NCBI RefSeq assembly: GCF_019175285.1
Contig: NC_056529.1
Location: 22,061,853-22,125,852, forward strand
Length of the DNA: 64,000 nt
Direction: 5' to 3'
Source of the DNA: Sceloporus undulatus
Lineage: Eukaryota > Chordata > Lepidosauria > Squamata > Phrynosomatidae
Positions 31,345-42,400 of the stretch are shown piece by piece. Every line of letters begins with the position of its first letter. The stretch's first letter is position 1. The notes under the pieces are model-generated. The model searched no databases and was not told the DNA's origin. It worked only from the letters and a program-made list of their open reading frames with translations. A program made the translations under genes and the position numbers.

Positions 31345-32522
31345 ACCCCGGTGCCAGATCTGGAGCAACACATCTCCCTATCCACACCTGGCCTTTTGCA
31401 GATGGTTTTCCTTCTGCCTCCAAGGCACCAGAGATGGGAGTCTCCACATTATCTTTGGGGGGCAGAGGAAGCCCTGCTAGCCTTGCCTGGACTCCTCACA
31501 GTGGATCACCAATCTCTCGGCTTACTACTACGACATCCAGCATCCCCGTTTCCCACACCCTTTTGCCTTCTACGAATGCCTCCTGCCTGCATCTGCGTGT
31601 ATGTCGGTGTACATATATACATACTGTAGACACTCTGTATTTATTACCTACGGATCCATTGCTGGATCCACTCACAGGCTGCATTTACTTAGAGAAAAAG
31701 CAAATTCGCCCTCCCTCGTGCCCACCCCAATGCCCACTCTCTTTGGATTTCAAGCAAGCAAGAAAAAAGGGGAGCAAGGTAAGGAGAAGACCCCACAGCA
31801 TTTTAGACAAGGGAACAGAACCAGCCACTATGGGGACGAAATATCTTTCACACGACACAGTTCTAGCACTTTGACTCTACTTTAACAGCCATGGCTTCAT
31901 CCGATAGAAGTTTAGGATTTATAGTTTGGGAAAGGATGCTAGGAATTCTCTGCAAGTGCCTCCCCCAGATTACAACTCTCAGCATTTGGTAGGATGCAGC
32001 CTCAGCAGTTATTGGGACCGAAGTGCTTGAATTGTGTGATGTAGAAAAGAACCCAAGAAAGCAAACCTTACCCTAAATGTGTCTGGCTTATTTCTTCTTC
32101 CTTCCCAGATGGACTAGCCAGAGCATACTATAGCTGCCATAATTCCCCTAGCCAGATTCCCCACATCTGTGTTCATAACTAGTTGGGGGAGTCTGGGGTT
32201 TGTAGTGCCCCCCAAAGCAACTTTTCTGTGCCCTGCAAACGAAGCTCTGCCAAGGCTTGTCCTCTTGAGATATCCAAAGAAGTCATGCCTTTGCTTGCCA
32301 ATTCTATTTAATTTTTTGAGGGTGTGCCTTTTCTCCCCCCCCCCCCCTCTTTTCCCTTTTGGGTGTCCCCTCTTTATCTGCCTTTCTCCTGGCAGACGGA
32401 TGTGCTTTTTAAAACCTGGTTAGACATTTACAGTTTGGTTAAGATTTGAGAGGGAGGTTCCACCCACCTGCCTTGCCCTCTGCAAATTAAGGATGCTCTT
32501 TTATGTGTACGGTACAACATGT

Positions 32523-32528
32523 AATAAA
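32523..32528 (+). terminator. SPIRE2: Candidate SPIRE2 poly(A) signal, proximal
   Basis: AATAAA 1.2 kb after the stop codon, followed within about 50 bases by T- and GT-rich sequence (TTTATTTTGT, TGTATGTTGGGT). Confidence 0.45.
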
Positions 32529-32861
32529 ATACCTCATTTATTTTGTAAGCATTTAAATGGAAAGTGAGCCATTCCTGTATGTTGGGTCTCCTGGAGCAGG
32601 GAACCGCAAAGGTGGAGTAATAGGCTGCAATTGGGGACAAGTTATTTTTTGGACAGCATCTGCAAGTATCCCCTGGCCAGCATGGCCAATGGAATACAGA
32701 CAGATGCAATCTAAAAAAATGACATCTCCAAGCTGTGGGTTGTAGTCTTCCAAAACTAACATTTCCAAGCTCTGCTGTTGCTCCCTATATTCTCCAAAGG
32801 TAATTTCATCAGTTTCTTCCCTAATTCATAACTGATTGGAGATTTGGTAGTGGAAGCTGAT

Positions 32862-33083
32862 GAGAGCCAGCGTGGCACAGTGGTTTGAGCGTAGGACTAT
32901 GACTCTGGAGACCAGAGTTCAAATCCTAGCTAAGCCATAGAAACCCACTGGGTGACCATGGGCAAAGTCACACTCTCTCAGCCTCAGAGGAAGGCAAAGG
33001 CACACTCCCTCTGGACAAATCCTGCCAAGACAACCTTGTGACAGGGTGGTTAAAGTCAGAAATGACTCGAAGGCACACAACAA
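32862..33083 (+). mobile_element. tRNA-derived SINE, full length
   Basis: GAGAGCCAGCGTGGCACAG and AGAGTTCAAATCCTAGC form the tRNA-like head, CTGGGTGACCATGGGCAAAG the body, and AAATGACTCGAAGGCACACA then ACAA the tail. Confidence 0.8.
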
Positions 33084-34430
33084 GTGGAAGCTGGGCAGCT
33101 AGGATTGACAAGTCAGGATTAACGGCTGCCCTGAGATTTCAGGTCCAACACCTGAGACCTTGTGATGTCATAAGGGAAAGGGAGAGGCCTGGTGATGTCA
33201 TAAGGGCCAGCCCCAGTGATGTCATTAGGCAGGATGTCTTAAGCATCAACCATATTTTGCAGAGTGTGCCACTCAAAAAAACACGACTCTAACAAATGGG
33301 GGAAATATGTAGGCATGCACTTTCCAGGGCAGTGCTCTCACCCTGAGATTTCTCTGCCAGACCCTGAGATTTTAAATACTACGGTTCCCTTCTGGAAAGT
33401 TTCCTAGAAAAATGGCATACTCTTTGAAGGTTTAACTTTGCAAAGGAACTCCAAATTAGCACATTTAGACCAAGAGAGGCAGGTCCAACTGTTCCCCAGA
33501 GGATGGAAGAGGGACCCTACTGCCAGGAAACATCTCCTCCCATCATCTTCCAGTCCTTACTTTTGCCAGAGTTGACAACCGTGGAGGAGAGCAGGGCAGA
33601 AAGCAGGCTAAATGTCCCTCTGCAAGGGAGACAAAAAAAGTCTTCATATACCCAAGGCATGGAAAAACGAATATATCCTCTGGCAGGGAAGAATAAATAA
33701 TTGTACAGTTTTCCTCTTTGCTGCAGGAAAGTTGTCAAGAATGTAGAATTTTTGCAGTTCAGTACTACTTCTGTGTTGTTTTCTGTGCAGAAAATGCTGT
33801 TTTCTGTTCAAGAACTACCCTGCATACGTTTCTTGCACAGAATAAGTCCCAAACTCCCTAATGGCTTGTAGTCTTCCACAACCTTTAACAATGAACCATT
33901 TACTGGGTTCAGAGAAGTAAAGGAACAACAAAGTATCACCATTGGCTGTTAATCTTCCGCCCGCCTTGGGGCCTGTCTTCATTCCTTGCTTTGTGGGAAT
34001 AAACCGCCTCCCTGAGCTTTGTATATATAACACCCCAATATCTTGTATATTACAATATTTGCAAATTGCACATTGCTAAATACACACGGTTAAATGCAAT
34101 AGATGCTTTATAACACATGCACAGCCTATACCTACAGGTCCACAGCTGGGGCATGCAAATAAGCACTGTGGAAATTAAATGTTAAGTTCATGTGGGAACA
34201 TCTGCACATGATGCAGAGACCTCAGGCTCTGGGAAAGGTTGGAAGGGAATGGGGTGCAGAACCTTTGGACTTTTAGGGGGTGGGTTGGACTATAATCTTT
34301 TTCATATTGCACAATTATAGTCCTTTCATGCCACTTTAACTGCTATGGTCCCATCCTATGGTATTCTGGCACTCAGAGCTTCTTAAGTTAGTATTGAAAT
34401 CCCAAGATCCTGTAGGAGGAAGTAGTGATA

Positions 34431-34720
34431 CAAGATGAGTCTCTCTTACCCAGAACCCCAACATCCAAACTACTCCAAAACCCAAAACTTTATTCATTGG
34501 GGGGCTGGTTCAGCATACACAAACTTTGTTTCATGCACAAAATTGTTTTAAAATACAGTATAAAACAGCATTCATAAGGTATAAGGAATATAGGAAACAT
34601 AAATGAATTTAGTGTTTAGACTTGGGTCCCATCCTCAAGAGGTATCTCTATGCAAATAGAGGTACTCCAAAATCCAAACCACTTCTGGTCCCAAGCATTT
34701 TAGATAAGAGAGACTCAATG
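34431..34720 (+). mobile_element. Tigger/pogo-like MITE, full length
   Basis: TA|CAAGATGAGTCTCTCTTAC and GATAAGAGAGACTCAATG|TA are the inverted ends. Internal landmarks ACTCCAAAACCCAAAAC and TTAGACTTGGGTCCCATC are as in 27921-28260. Confidence 0.7.
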
Positions 34721-35188
34721 TATATTAAAACATTACAACATTAGATCAGAGGTTGGAAGAGAGATCTCTTCAGATCCTGGAAACTGCAAAGAAACCCAAA
34801 TAAAAATCAGGTCTGAAAGGTATTATCTTTTCCAAGCTCTGGTCAAGGTTGTGCAGGTCATTTTTCAAAGCAAGGTCTTCCTTTGGGCTGAGGAACAGGC
34901 AGGGAATCGGGTTGTATGAACTGGCAATGCTCTTTTGCCGCTCCCCGCGTTGCTCTTTGTGCCAATCCGCTTGCCCAACATTTCACTGCCTGAAATACCT
35001 CCAAACTTTACCAGGCCTTATGGGGCCTCTCACCGTTTCCAAAATAATTCATTGCTGGATTAAATGGAAGGAAGGGAGGAAGGAAGGAGGTCTCCTTGCC
35101 TGCCGCTCTTTCTTACACATCCTCTGCGCCATCCTCCTCCTGCAGGCAGCCAGTGTTTTATATGCAGCCTGTACTGTAAAGGATTGTA

Positions 35189-35194
35189 AATAAA
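35189..35194 (+). terminator. SPIRE2: Candidate SPIRE2 poly(A) signal, distal
   Basis: AATAAA in GGATTGTAAATAAAAATG, 3.8 kb after the stop codon, followed by GTAAAGTGAACCTGAGCTGC. No repeat overlaps it, which favours it as the long 3' UTR end. Confidence 0.5.
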
Positions 35195-35338
35195 AATGTA
35201 AAGTGAACCTGAGCTGCTGACTCTCTTCCTCTTCATAAAAAGGCTGGGAAGAAAAAAGGAGGACAAGGAGGGCAGAGTCAGTCCCTGGGGCCTGGATTGC
35301 TGCTGCAAGGTTGTCTGAGAAATGCTGCCTCCACTAAA

Positions 35339-35531
35339 AGATTAAACATTGCAAATATTAACAATACCTTCAAAGACTGTATATATGTGTGTAATATATA
35401 TAGGTCTTAAGCATTTTGGATAAGGGAGGTCCAACCTGTAATAAAAGTATAAAGAAAAGATTTAAAAATCAAAATCTATGAAATTAAAAACGCTAAATAT
35501 TACAAATATTAAAAATACATTCAAAGACTGG

Positions 35532-35574
<43 letters not shown>

Positions 35575-35748
35575 GAATCAGAGTTGGAAGAGACCACAGG
35601 GGCCATCCAGTCCAACCCCCTGCCATGCAGGAAATCACAATATACTGTATATATATATGAGGTCTTGAGCATTTTGGATAAAAGAGATCCAACCTGTAAT
35701 AAAAGTATAAAGAAAAGATTTAACAATCTATGAAATTAAAAACAAACA
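35339..35748. repeat. Direct duplication of a ~155-bp unit, one copy enlarged
   Basis: The first unit (about 35339-35492) and second unit (about 35493-35748) share TCAAAGACTG, GGTCTT.AGCATTTTGGATAA, ATCCAACCTGTAATAAAAG-type and GTATAAAGAAAAGATTTAA blocks. The second carries a TG/TA microsatellite and a CR1 tail (35573-35642). Each unit includes the end of a Tigger-like MITE. Confidence 0.7.
35573..35642 (-). mobile_element. CR1 3' tail, 70 bp
   Basis: AGAATCAGAGTTGGAAGAG, CATCCAGTCCAACCCCCTGC and CATGCAGGAAATCACAAT are the reverse complement of the CR1 3' end. It is inserted in or beside a TG/TA microsatellite. Confidence 0.75.
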
Positions 35749-35755
35749 TTAAAAT

Positions 35756-35786
<31 letters not shown>

Positions 35787-35787
35787 C

Positions 35788-35863
35788 TCCCAGCTTTTAT
35801 GTTTATATATTTTTTAAAATTTAAAGCATACAGTTTAAAAATATATAAACACAAAAGTTGGGA
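35788..35863. repeat. Hairpin-forming inverted repeat, 27-bp arms
   Basis: TCCCAGCTTTTATGTTTATA plus TATTTTT (35788-35814) pairs with AAAAATATATAAAC plus ACAAAAGTTGGGA (35837-35863) with two or three mismatches and a 22-base loop. It lies about 130 bases before the TCF25 CpG island and is probably a small palindromic MITE. Confidence 0.6.
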
Positions 35864-35994
35864 AATACATATATATTTGTATGTATATATATAGGGGGAG
35901 AGAGAGGGAGTGTGTGTATATATATATATGATAAAGTTTAAATGATACAATATAAGATCTGTACATACAAATATAGAAGCAAGCCCAAGTTGTA

Positions 35995-36236
35995 TGCTTC
36001 TGCGCATGCGCACTGCGGGGGGAATAGAAGGGTCTATTTCGCGCAAGTGCGCAGGCGCCAAATGAGGACGTTTAGGGCCGCTGAAGGCAGGCGCATGCGC
36101 CGAGGCAACAGACCGGAAGTGGTCGCCACAGAGAGAGAAGATAGGTCTTTTCTTTTCTTTCCTGCTCTCTCTCGGGTCCTCCACCGGCTTCCGGTCCGCT
36201 TCCTTGGCGTCTCGGGCGGATCAAAAGGCGTGAGCG
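35995..36236 (+). promoter_or_regulatory. TCF25: TCF25 CpG-island promoter with NRF-1 and ETS sites
   Basis: A sharp switch from AT-rich to CpG-rich sequence. It has a perfect palindromic NRF-1 site TGCGCATGCGCA (36001-36012), NRF-1-like TGCGCAGGCGC (36048-36058) and GCGCATGCGC (36091-36100), and ETS sites CCGGAAGTG (36113-36121) and, inverted, CTTCCGGT (36188-36195). This is the usual layout of a housekeeping promoter. No TATA box. Initiation probably lies near or just after the ETS sites. Confidence 0.75.
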
Positions 36237-36415
36237 ATTTCGCGTCGGGCTCTGAGGCGCCTGAGAGGGGCGTCGAAGGGCCAGGCGCTGCCGGAGGAGG
36301 AACCGAGGCCGCTGCCTTCGCCTCGGAGGGGGACCGTGGAGAGAAGGAGGAGGAGGAGGAGGAGGAGGCGGCGTCTCTGCCTCAGGGTCGGCGGGTGGCC
36401 AACCTCTTCGAGCTG
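36237..36415 (+). CDS. TCF25: TCF25 exon 1 (ATT at the conserved start; one base out of frame)
   Basis: From 36240 one frame encodes [10 protein letters not shown], the invariant TCF25 N terminus, but the codon before it is ATT (36237-36239), not ATG. The 3' end encodes Glu-rich then RRVANLFEL in another frame, which joins exon 2 correctly at donor CTG|GTGAGG. The exon is 179 nt, one short of 60 codons. Joined as given, the first frame would stop (TG|A) at the exon 2 junction. No ATG exists between 36120 and 36415. The second frame is open upstream to ATGs at 36095 and 36062, but these lie before the ETS site and lack the conserved peptide. Confidence 0.7.
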
Positions 36416-39400
36416 GTGAGGGCTGCCTCTTCCCCTCGAAGAGGGAGGTCTCTTCTGTGAACCGAAGGCTCTCCTGACCGGCCTCCATGGCTTGTTTGCG
36501 GGTCTTTCGGGCTCTGAGGCCGTTCTGGAAGAGTTCGTTGCCTGGCGTTTCTCAACAGCTGTGGTTCTGGCCTCTTCGGAGAGAGGCGGCGTTCTCCCTT
36601 CTGAAGATGGCAGCCACAGATGCTGAGAACGCCAGGAAGGAGCTCTCCAAGAGCAACGCCCCAGAGCCCCAAACCCCCGAGGCCCCGGGACTTCGGTGCA
36701 GAACAGCCCCTTCCTTCCTTCCTTCCTTCCTTCCTCCCTGTTCTTTTGGAAGAAGAAGCAGCCTTGCCAAGCCCAGGGAACGTCATTCTGTCAGCAAGCC
36801 CCAAAGCCTTTCCTACAAGATTCAGGATCCTCTTTCCAGAACTCCAGCTTGACAAAAACGCAGCTTGGCCATGAGCGTTGCCCCTTCTGTGAAGCCGGCA
36901 GCCATAGTTTTGGGGGTTTCAGGCTCTGAGGCCGTGTCTGGAAGAGTTCATTCCTGACGTTTTGCCAGCATCTGTGGCTTTGGCATCTAGAGAACGCTGG
37001 CATGGAAGAGAGTGGGGTCTATATACTGTTGGTTGAGAGGAAGCCATGTTAAACTGTGTGTTGTTGCTGCTGCTGAATGGCAAGGCCTATAGAGTGTCTA
37101 TTGACGTAATGATCCACGGTCTGCTGGGATGAACCCCATTAACCTTGGTGCTTTTCCTTTGCATTGTGGGCTTGCTTTTGGTCTTTTTCAGGCTGGGAGC
37201 CAAACCTTGTTCACTTTCAGGGTTTCTTTCTTTCTGTCGGAGTTGTTGTCCAGGGGTTTGTGGAGTCCAGGGGCTTCCCTGGGTCCGGACCGGACAGTTG
37301 TTGCCCTGGTCCAGAATGTCAGTCTTTTCAAACAGCATTTTATGCCCAGGATGGTTTCTAACATGTTCTGCTACGGCTGGCTTTTCTGGCTGCAGTGTCT
37401 CTCCTGTTCCTTGATCTGTCTTCAGACACTGCGTTTGGGGGTCCCTATGGAGACTGGTCCACAGCTGCATGGTACTCTGCATAGGGACCACCAAACGCAT
37501 GTATAAAAATACATCAATGTTTGGGGCTTCAGACTTTGGGAAAATATTCCTCTGAAACCAAAAGGCAGCTAATAAAAACTGCTGAACTTCCATTCTCTTC
37601 TGGTCTCACTGGATTGTCTTCCCTGAAGTATCTGCAATAAAACTACTGTATATCCTCACGTATAAGTCTAGAAATTTAGGGTTGATAAGTCGACCCTAAA
37701 AACCTGAGTCGACTTATCCGTGGGTCAATGTAAATACTGTATCTTAATTCTTATTTAAAAGAAGGAACCATCTCCTGGTGAAAAGCAAGAGCATAATACG
37801 TGAAGCACCAATCCCCTCGACTCTCTCATCCATCCAGCCTTAAGAGAGTTATGTCTGCTGGAACTTCGGAAGGTTTTTGACATTGTTTTGCTTTGCTTCA
37901 TCCTTTAGATCCTAGGTTTTACCCTCAACTTATATCCATGGATCATATCCAAATCCAAACATGCCCTCGACTTATGCATGAGGTCGGCTTATAGCTGAGT
38001 ATGTACGGTACACATCCCAGGGTTCTGTAGGATGGAGCCAAGGCAGTCAGAGGGGTGTCAGTCTACTGAGTTCCTTTATGTATCCATTGCATTTCTATCC
38101 CGCCTTTCTTCCTGAAGGGACTCAAGGCGGCTCACAGATCTAAAAAACCCTTTAAAAGTATTATAAAATTCAAAAATTAAAATGTCTATATATAAAATCC
38201 CATGAAATATACACAATATAAAAATATAATATAAAATCACATGAAATATACTTGTGTTAAAAACAGACTAAACAATGTAGTTTGACACAGCTTTTGAGTG
38301 CTGCGGCTCCATCCTACAGAATCCTGGGATCTGTAGTTGTACAGTATCTTCAGCCTTCTCTGCCAAAGAGGACTGGTGTCCCCACCAAACTACAAATCCC
38401 AGGATTCTTTAGGTTGGAGCTGTGGCTCCAACTGCATTATAACTGCATTATTTCTACTGTGTTGAAGGCTTAAGGCTGATGAAGGCTGCACAGCGCAAGA
38501 GTAGCTGGAGAGTCCCACAGTCCCAACCCCTGTCCTATGTGCCAAACATGACTTGCCTGAATGGATCCATATATTTGCCTTATTTATCTAATGCAGTCTT
38601 TGTGTTTATGCCAGCAAATGGTTGAGAAACCTGTCCTATGTGCTGGACTTTGTTGATTTTTTAAAAACTTGCACAGATAACCAACGTAGAAGATGATCTA
38701 GCATCCAAAGAAGAGAAAGATGGCTGCAGATTGCAAGAGGAAGGTGACAGAGAGAACCAAGAGGAGGAACCTGGAAATCTGGAGAGTGACAAGCAGAGAG
38801 GAGGAGGAGGAGGAGGAGAGAATGAGCAGTTGGACCAAACAGTGAGTATGTTGCATATAAAAATACCCTGTTAGGAGACACAACTGTGTGAATAGGGCAC
38901 TGAATGTCCCTAAAAAGGTTGTGAGCTCTTCTTAGTTCTCCTTTGTACACACTCCCTCGGATTGTGATGGAGGCTCCTCCTTGGGAGGTTTTTAAGCAGA
39001 GGCTGGGTGGCTATCTGTCTTGGATGATGTCTTCCTGCATGGCTGAAGGGGACTGGGTTGGATGGCCATTGGGATCTCTTTCAGCTCTATGATTCTGTGA
39101 TATAGTGTGAGTGTGTTTGTGCAGACTCTGTTCTGGAGATAGCAAGCCAGACATGCCTCGGATTCCTTGGAACTGATCTCAGGTTCTTAGACATGCTGCA
39201 GTGTTGCATCCAGTTGCCAAAACAGACACTGTACATATGTGTAGAAGAATGTGAGAGTCAAGGAATGAACAGACTTTAATGTTTGCACCATTATCTGTAA
39301 TTATGAAGATTGCTTCTTTTCTCTTCAGTTTTGGGGTGGAGGGGGTTAAAGATTAGGATAACAGTACAGATTGTGGTCTTTTACAATTGGATATTGAATG

Positions 39401-42400
39401 GTGCTTTTGGTCTGTTCTCAAGGATGAACTTACCAAGAATTCTCAGCTTGTAAATCTTTATTTTTTGTGTTGCTGTTTTTCAAATTTACAATACAGTGGT
39501 ACCCCGGGATACGAATGCGCCGCCTTACGAAATTTCCGGGTTACGAAAAAAATCCATTTAAAAAAACTGTTCCGGGTTACGAAGGTTATTTCGGGTTACG
39601 AAAAATTTTTTGGTGCTTTTCGGCGCTATTTCGCACGAAATCGCGGCTTTTCCCCATTAGCGCCTATGGCTTTTTCGCCTTACGAAGATTTTCGGGTTAC
39701 GAAAGCGGCGGCGGAACGAATTAATTTCGTAACCCGGGGTACCCCTGTATATTTGTCACACTTTTCTGTCTGACAGTGGCTCCAAAGGCAGCTGGCAATG
39801 AGAGAAAAATTAACACATTTTCACGATAGCTGTGACTGACAAAAGCTCTGAACAACAGTACAATAGATGGACTGGCTTTCCCCAACCCAGCATCCTTCAG
39901 ATGCATTGGACTGCAACTGCCACCATCCCCAGGCAGCAGAATCTGGCCATTGTGGTTGGAAATGATATGAATTATAATTACACACACACACACAAAAGGA
40001 TGCTAGTTTGGCAAAGGGTGCCTTAGACCATAAACCCCAGGATGTTGTTGAACTTGCATGGCCAACGCTGAGAGATCCGAGCAGTTGTAGTCCAATAACA
40101 TACAGGCACTCAAAAGAGTGGGAAGCTCTACTTTAGATGTTTAAAAGGGATGCTGTTTAGTCATGTCTCTGGGGAATGAACTATAAAAGTATGAGGTGGA
40201 TTCAGTTGTGAGCCCTGCCTAGAAATTTTTTGCATTGAGGTGCAGATGCATCCCTGAAAGGATCCAGAAGACATCTTTTCAGGGATGGAAGTGCCATCCA
40301 CTTCTTGTTGTTTCATTGTTGTGCCACGGGGTGGAGACAGAGCTCTGGAGTACTTCCAACCGTACTATACGTACTTGTTCCCATTGTAGTGTAATGTATT
40401 TTAAATTAGTTTTTTTGGGCCTAATTATATATTGTTTATAGTACTGCTTATGCTGTCCTTTTGACTAGATGTTGCAACTCATATGCATCACTGGTGCTGT
40501 TCATTTTGATTTTTTAAAGCCTATTCCAAATAATAAATCGCGCAAGAAAAAGAAGAAAAGAAAGAACAAGAAGAATGCATCGGGTGAGACTCCAGTAAGT
40601 TTGCACCAGGTTTGGGGTTTAGATATGGAGAAGGAAGGGCTATGCTTTTGGGAAAGAGAAAAGAAGGAAAGGCCATACATAGGTAAAGAGGAGTGCTAGA
40701 GCAGTGCCCCATTCCTGAGAACCATTCAACTAACACCAACTCTCGAAACAGGAGAAAGTTTATCTTCCATTCACTGCAGGTTCCTGCAGTGGAAGAAACA
40801 AAGAGAGCTGCTGAATGGTTGAAATGATGAGACCTGGGAAAGGACATGGTGCAGCAGCTGGTCCTGGCCCAGTTTAGTTAAGCTCCTTTAGTGTGGACTG
40901 GATGTGACAAAATAAGGTTCTTTTGTGCTAGTTTCTGTGTTTTGGCACAGTGCCCTGGAGAGGAAGAGAATGCAGAAGACATCGAGAGCATCCTAGTGAG
41001 AATTGAGAATTCTGATGGACCATCATGCCAGAGCCAAAGCAGAGTGTTCACAGACAGCCGGCCTCTGCTGTATGTAGAGCACAGGTAAGATGGCTCTTAT
41101 CGCACTAGTCAGTTCTTTTGCGCCATCCCATTCGAAAACCACTTCGCCTGTGCTCACGAAGATCGCTGGATGCTGATTCAGTATATTGCATTGACACTAT
41201 TTAAAAATCAGTTAAAAGACAAAAGGTAAAAATCAACAAAATTGAACAAAATCAACAAAACTGACAGAAGTGGCAACAAGGAGGCTGCCATCTCAGCCTC
41301 CCCAGGGGAGTTCCACAGACTGAGAGAAGCCACTGGGAAAAGGTCCTCTGATAAGTGTAATAGGCAGTCAAAATACAATAAAGCAGTTCAAAGAGGCAGT
41401 CAATACTTTTAAGTCACATAGCTCAAAAAATATGCTTGTCCTCTGTCTGCCCCACTGCCCTCTCCCCTCCCCACTTCTTCTGTTGACCACAACAGCACTT
41501 TGTGCTGCCACAAAGTGTTGTTGGACTGCAACTCCCAGCATTCTCAGTATTGGTTATACTGACTAGTAGGGCTGCTGGGAGATGATGTTCAACAACACCT
41601 GAGCAGCTCTACTCTGCCCACCCCTGCTTTATCCTGTAAGTGCCTCGGGCTTGAGAGCCAATCTCCTTCCTTCAAGTGTGCTGGTGGCACTTTTGTAAAT
41701 AATGTATTGTTGATAAATAAATAATAAGATGGATTTGTATTACAACTTTTCTAGGAACTTGAATCCAGAAACTGAGCTGAAGAGATATTTTGGGGCCCGA
41801 GCAGTTCTTGGAGATCACAGGTGGGTTCAAGCTTGGAAAGCAAGATAGGTGGGAAACCAAAACTGCCTTGCTATTGTGCTGTGAAAACACACATTTCAGT
41901 ACATTACTAAAACTGAAGAATTGTGAATCATAGAATCATAGAGTTAGAAGAGACCGCAAAGGCCATCCAGTCCAACCCCCTGCCATGCAGGAAATCACAA
42001 TCAAAGTATCCCCAACAGATGGCTGGATAGCCCTTGCAGTCTCTTCCAACTCTACAATTCTGTGATTTAGCCTCTGCTTGAAGACCTCTAAGGAAGGAGA
42101 CTCCACTACACTCCGAGGGAATTTGTTCCACTGTCGAACAGCCCTTACTGTTAGGAAATTCCTCCTAATGTTGAGGTGGAATCTCTTCTCCTGTAGCTTG
42201 CATCCATTGCTCCGGGTCCTAGTCTCTGGAGCAGCAGAAAACAAGCTTGCTCCCTCCTCAACATGACATCCCTTCAAATATTTAAACAGGGCTATCATAA
42301 CACCTCTTAACCTTCTGTTCTCCAGGCTAAACATCCCCAGCTCCCTAAGTCGTTCCTCATAGGGTATGGTTTCTAGACCTTTCACCATTTTAGTCGCCCT

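Larger units (their letters stand above)
31345..35210 (+). other. SPIRE2: SPIRE2 3' UTR and downstream flank
   Basis: Non-coding sequence after the SPIRE2 stop. It contains a partial MITE (about 31857-31995), a SINE (32862-33083) and a Tigger-like MITE (34431-34720). Poly(A) signals at 32523 and 35189 are the candidate ends. The segment 35140-35210 is unique-looking and reads like a true mRNA end, so transposons may lie inside the UTR of the long form. Confidence 0.5.
36416..38676 (+). other. TCF25: TCF25 intron 1
   Basis: Contains three hammerhead-like repeat copies (36478-36680, 36880-36990), a mariner-like MITE (37644-38010) and a palindromic MITE (38262-38468). The open frame from 36487 to 36852 follows the repeats and is not a gene. 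The segment 37040-37640 shows nothing I recognise. Confidence 0.6.

Noticed and set aside
36487-36852. 121-codon open frame with a methionine start just after TCF25 exon 1
   Set aside because: It runs through diverged hammerhead-like repeats and a TTCC microsatellite, has no protein family resemblance, and lies in TCF25 intron 1.
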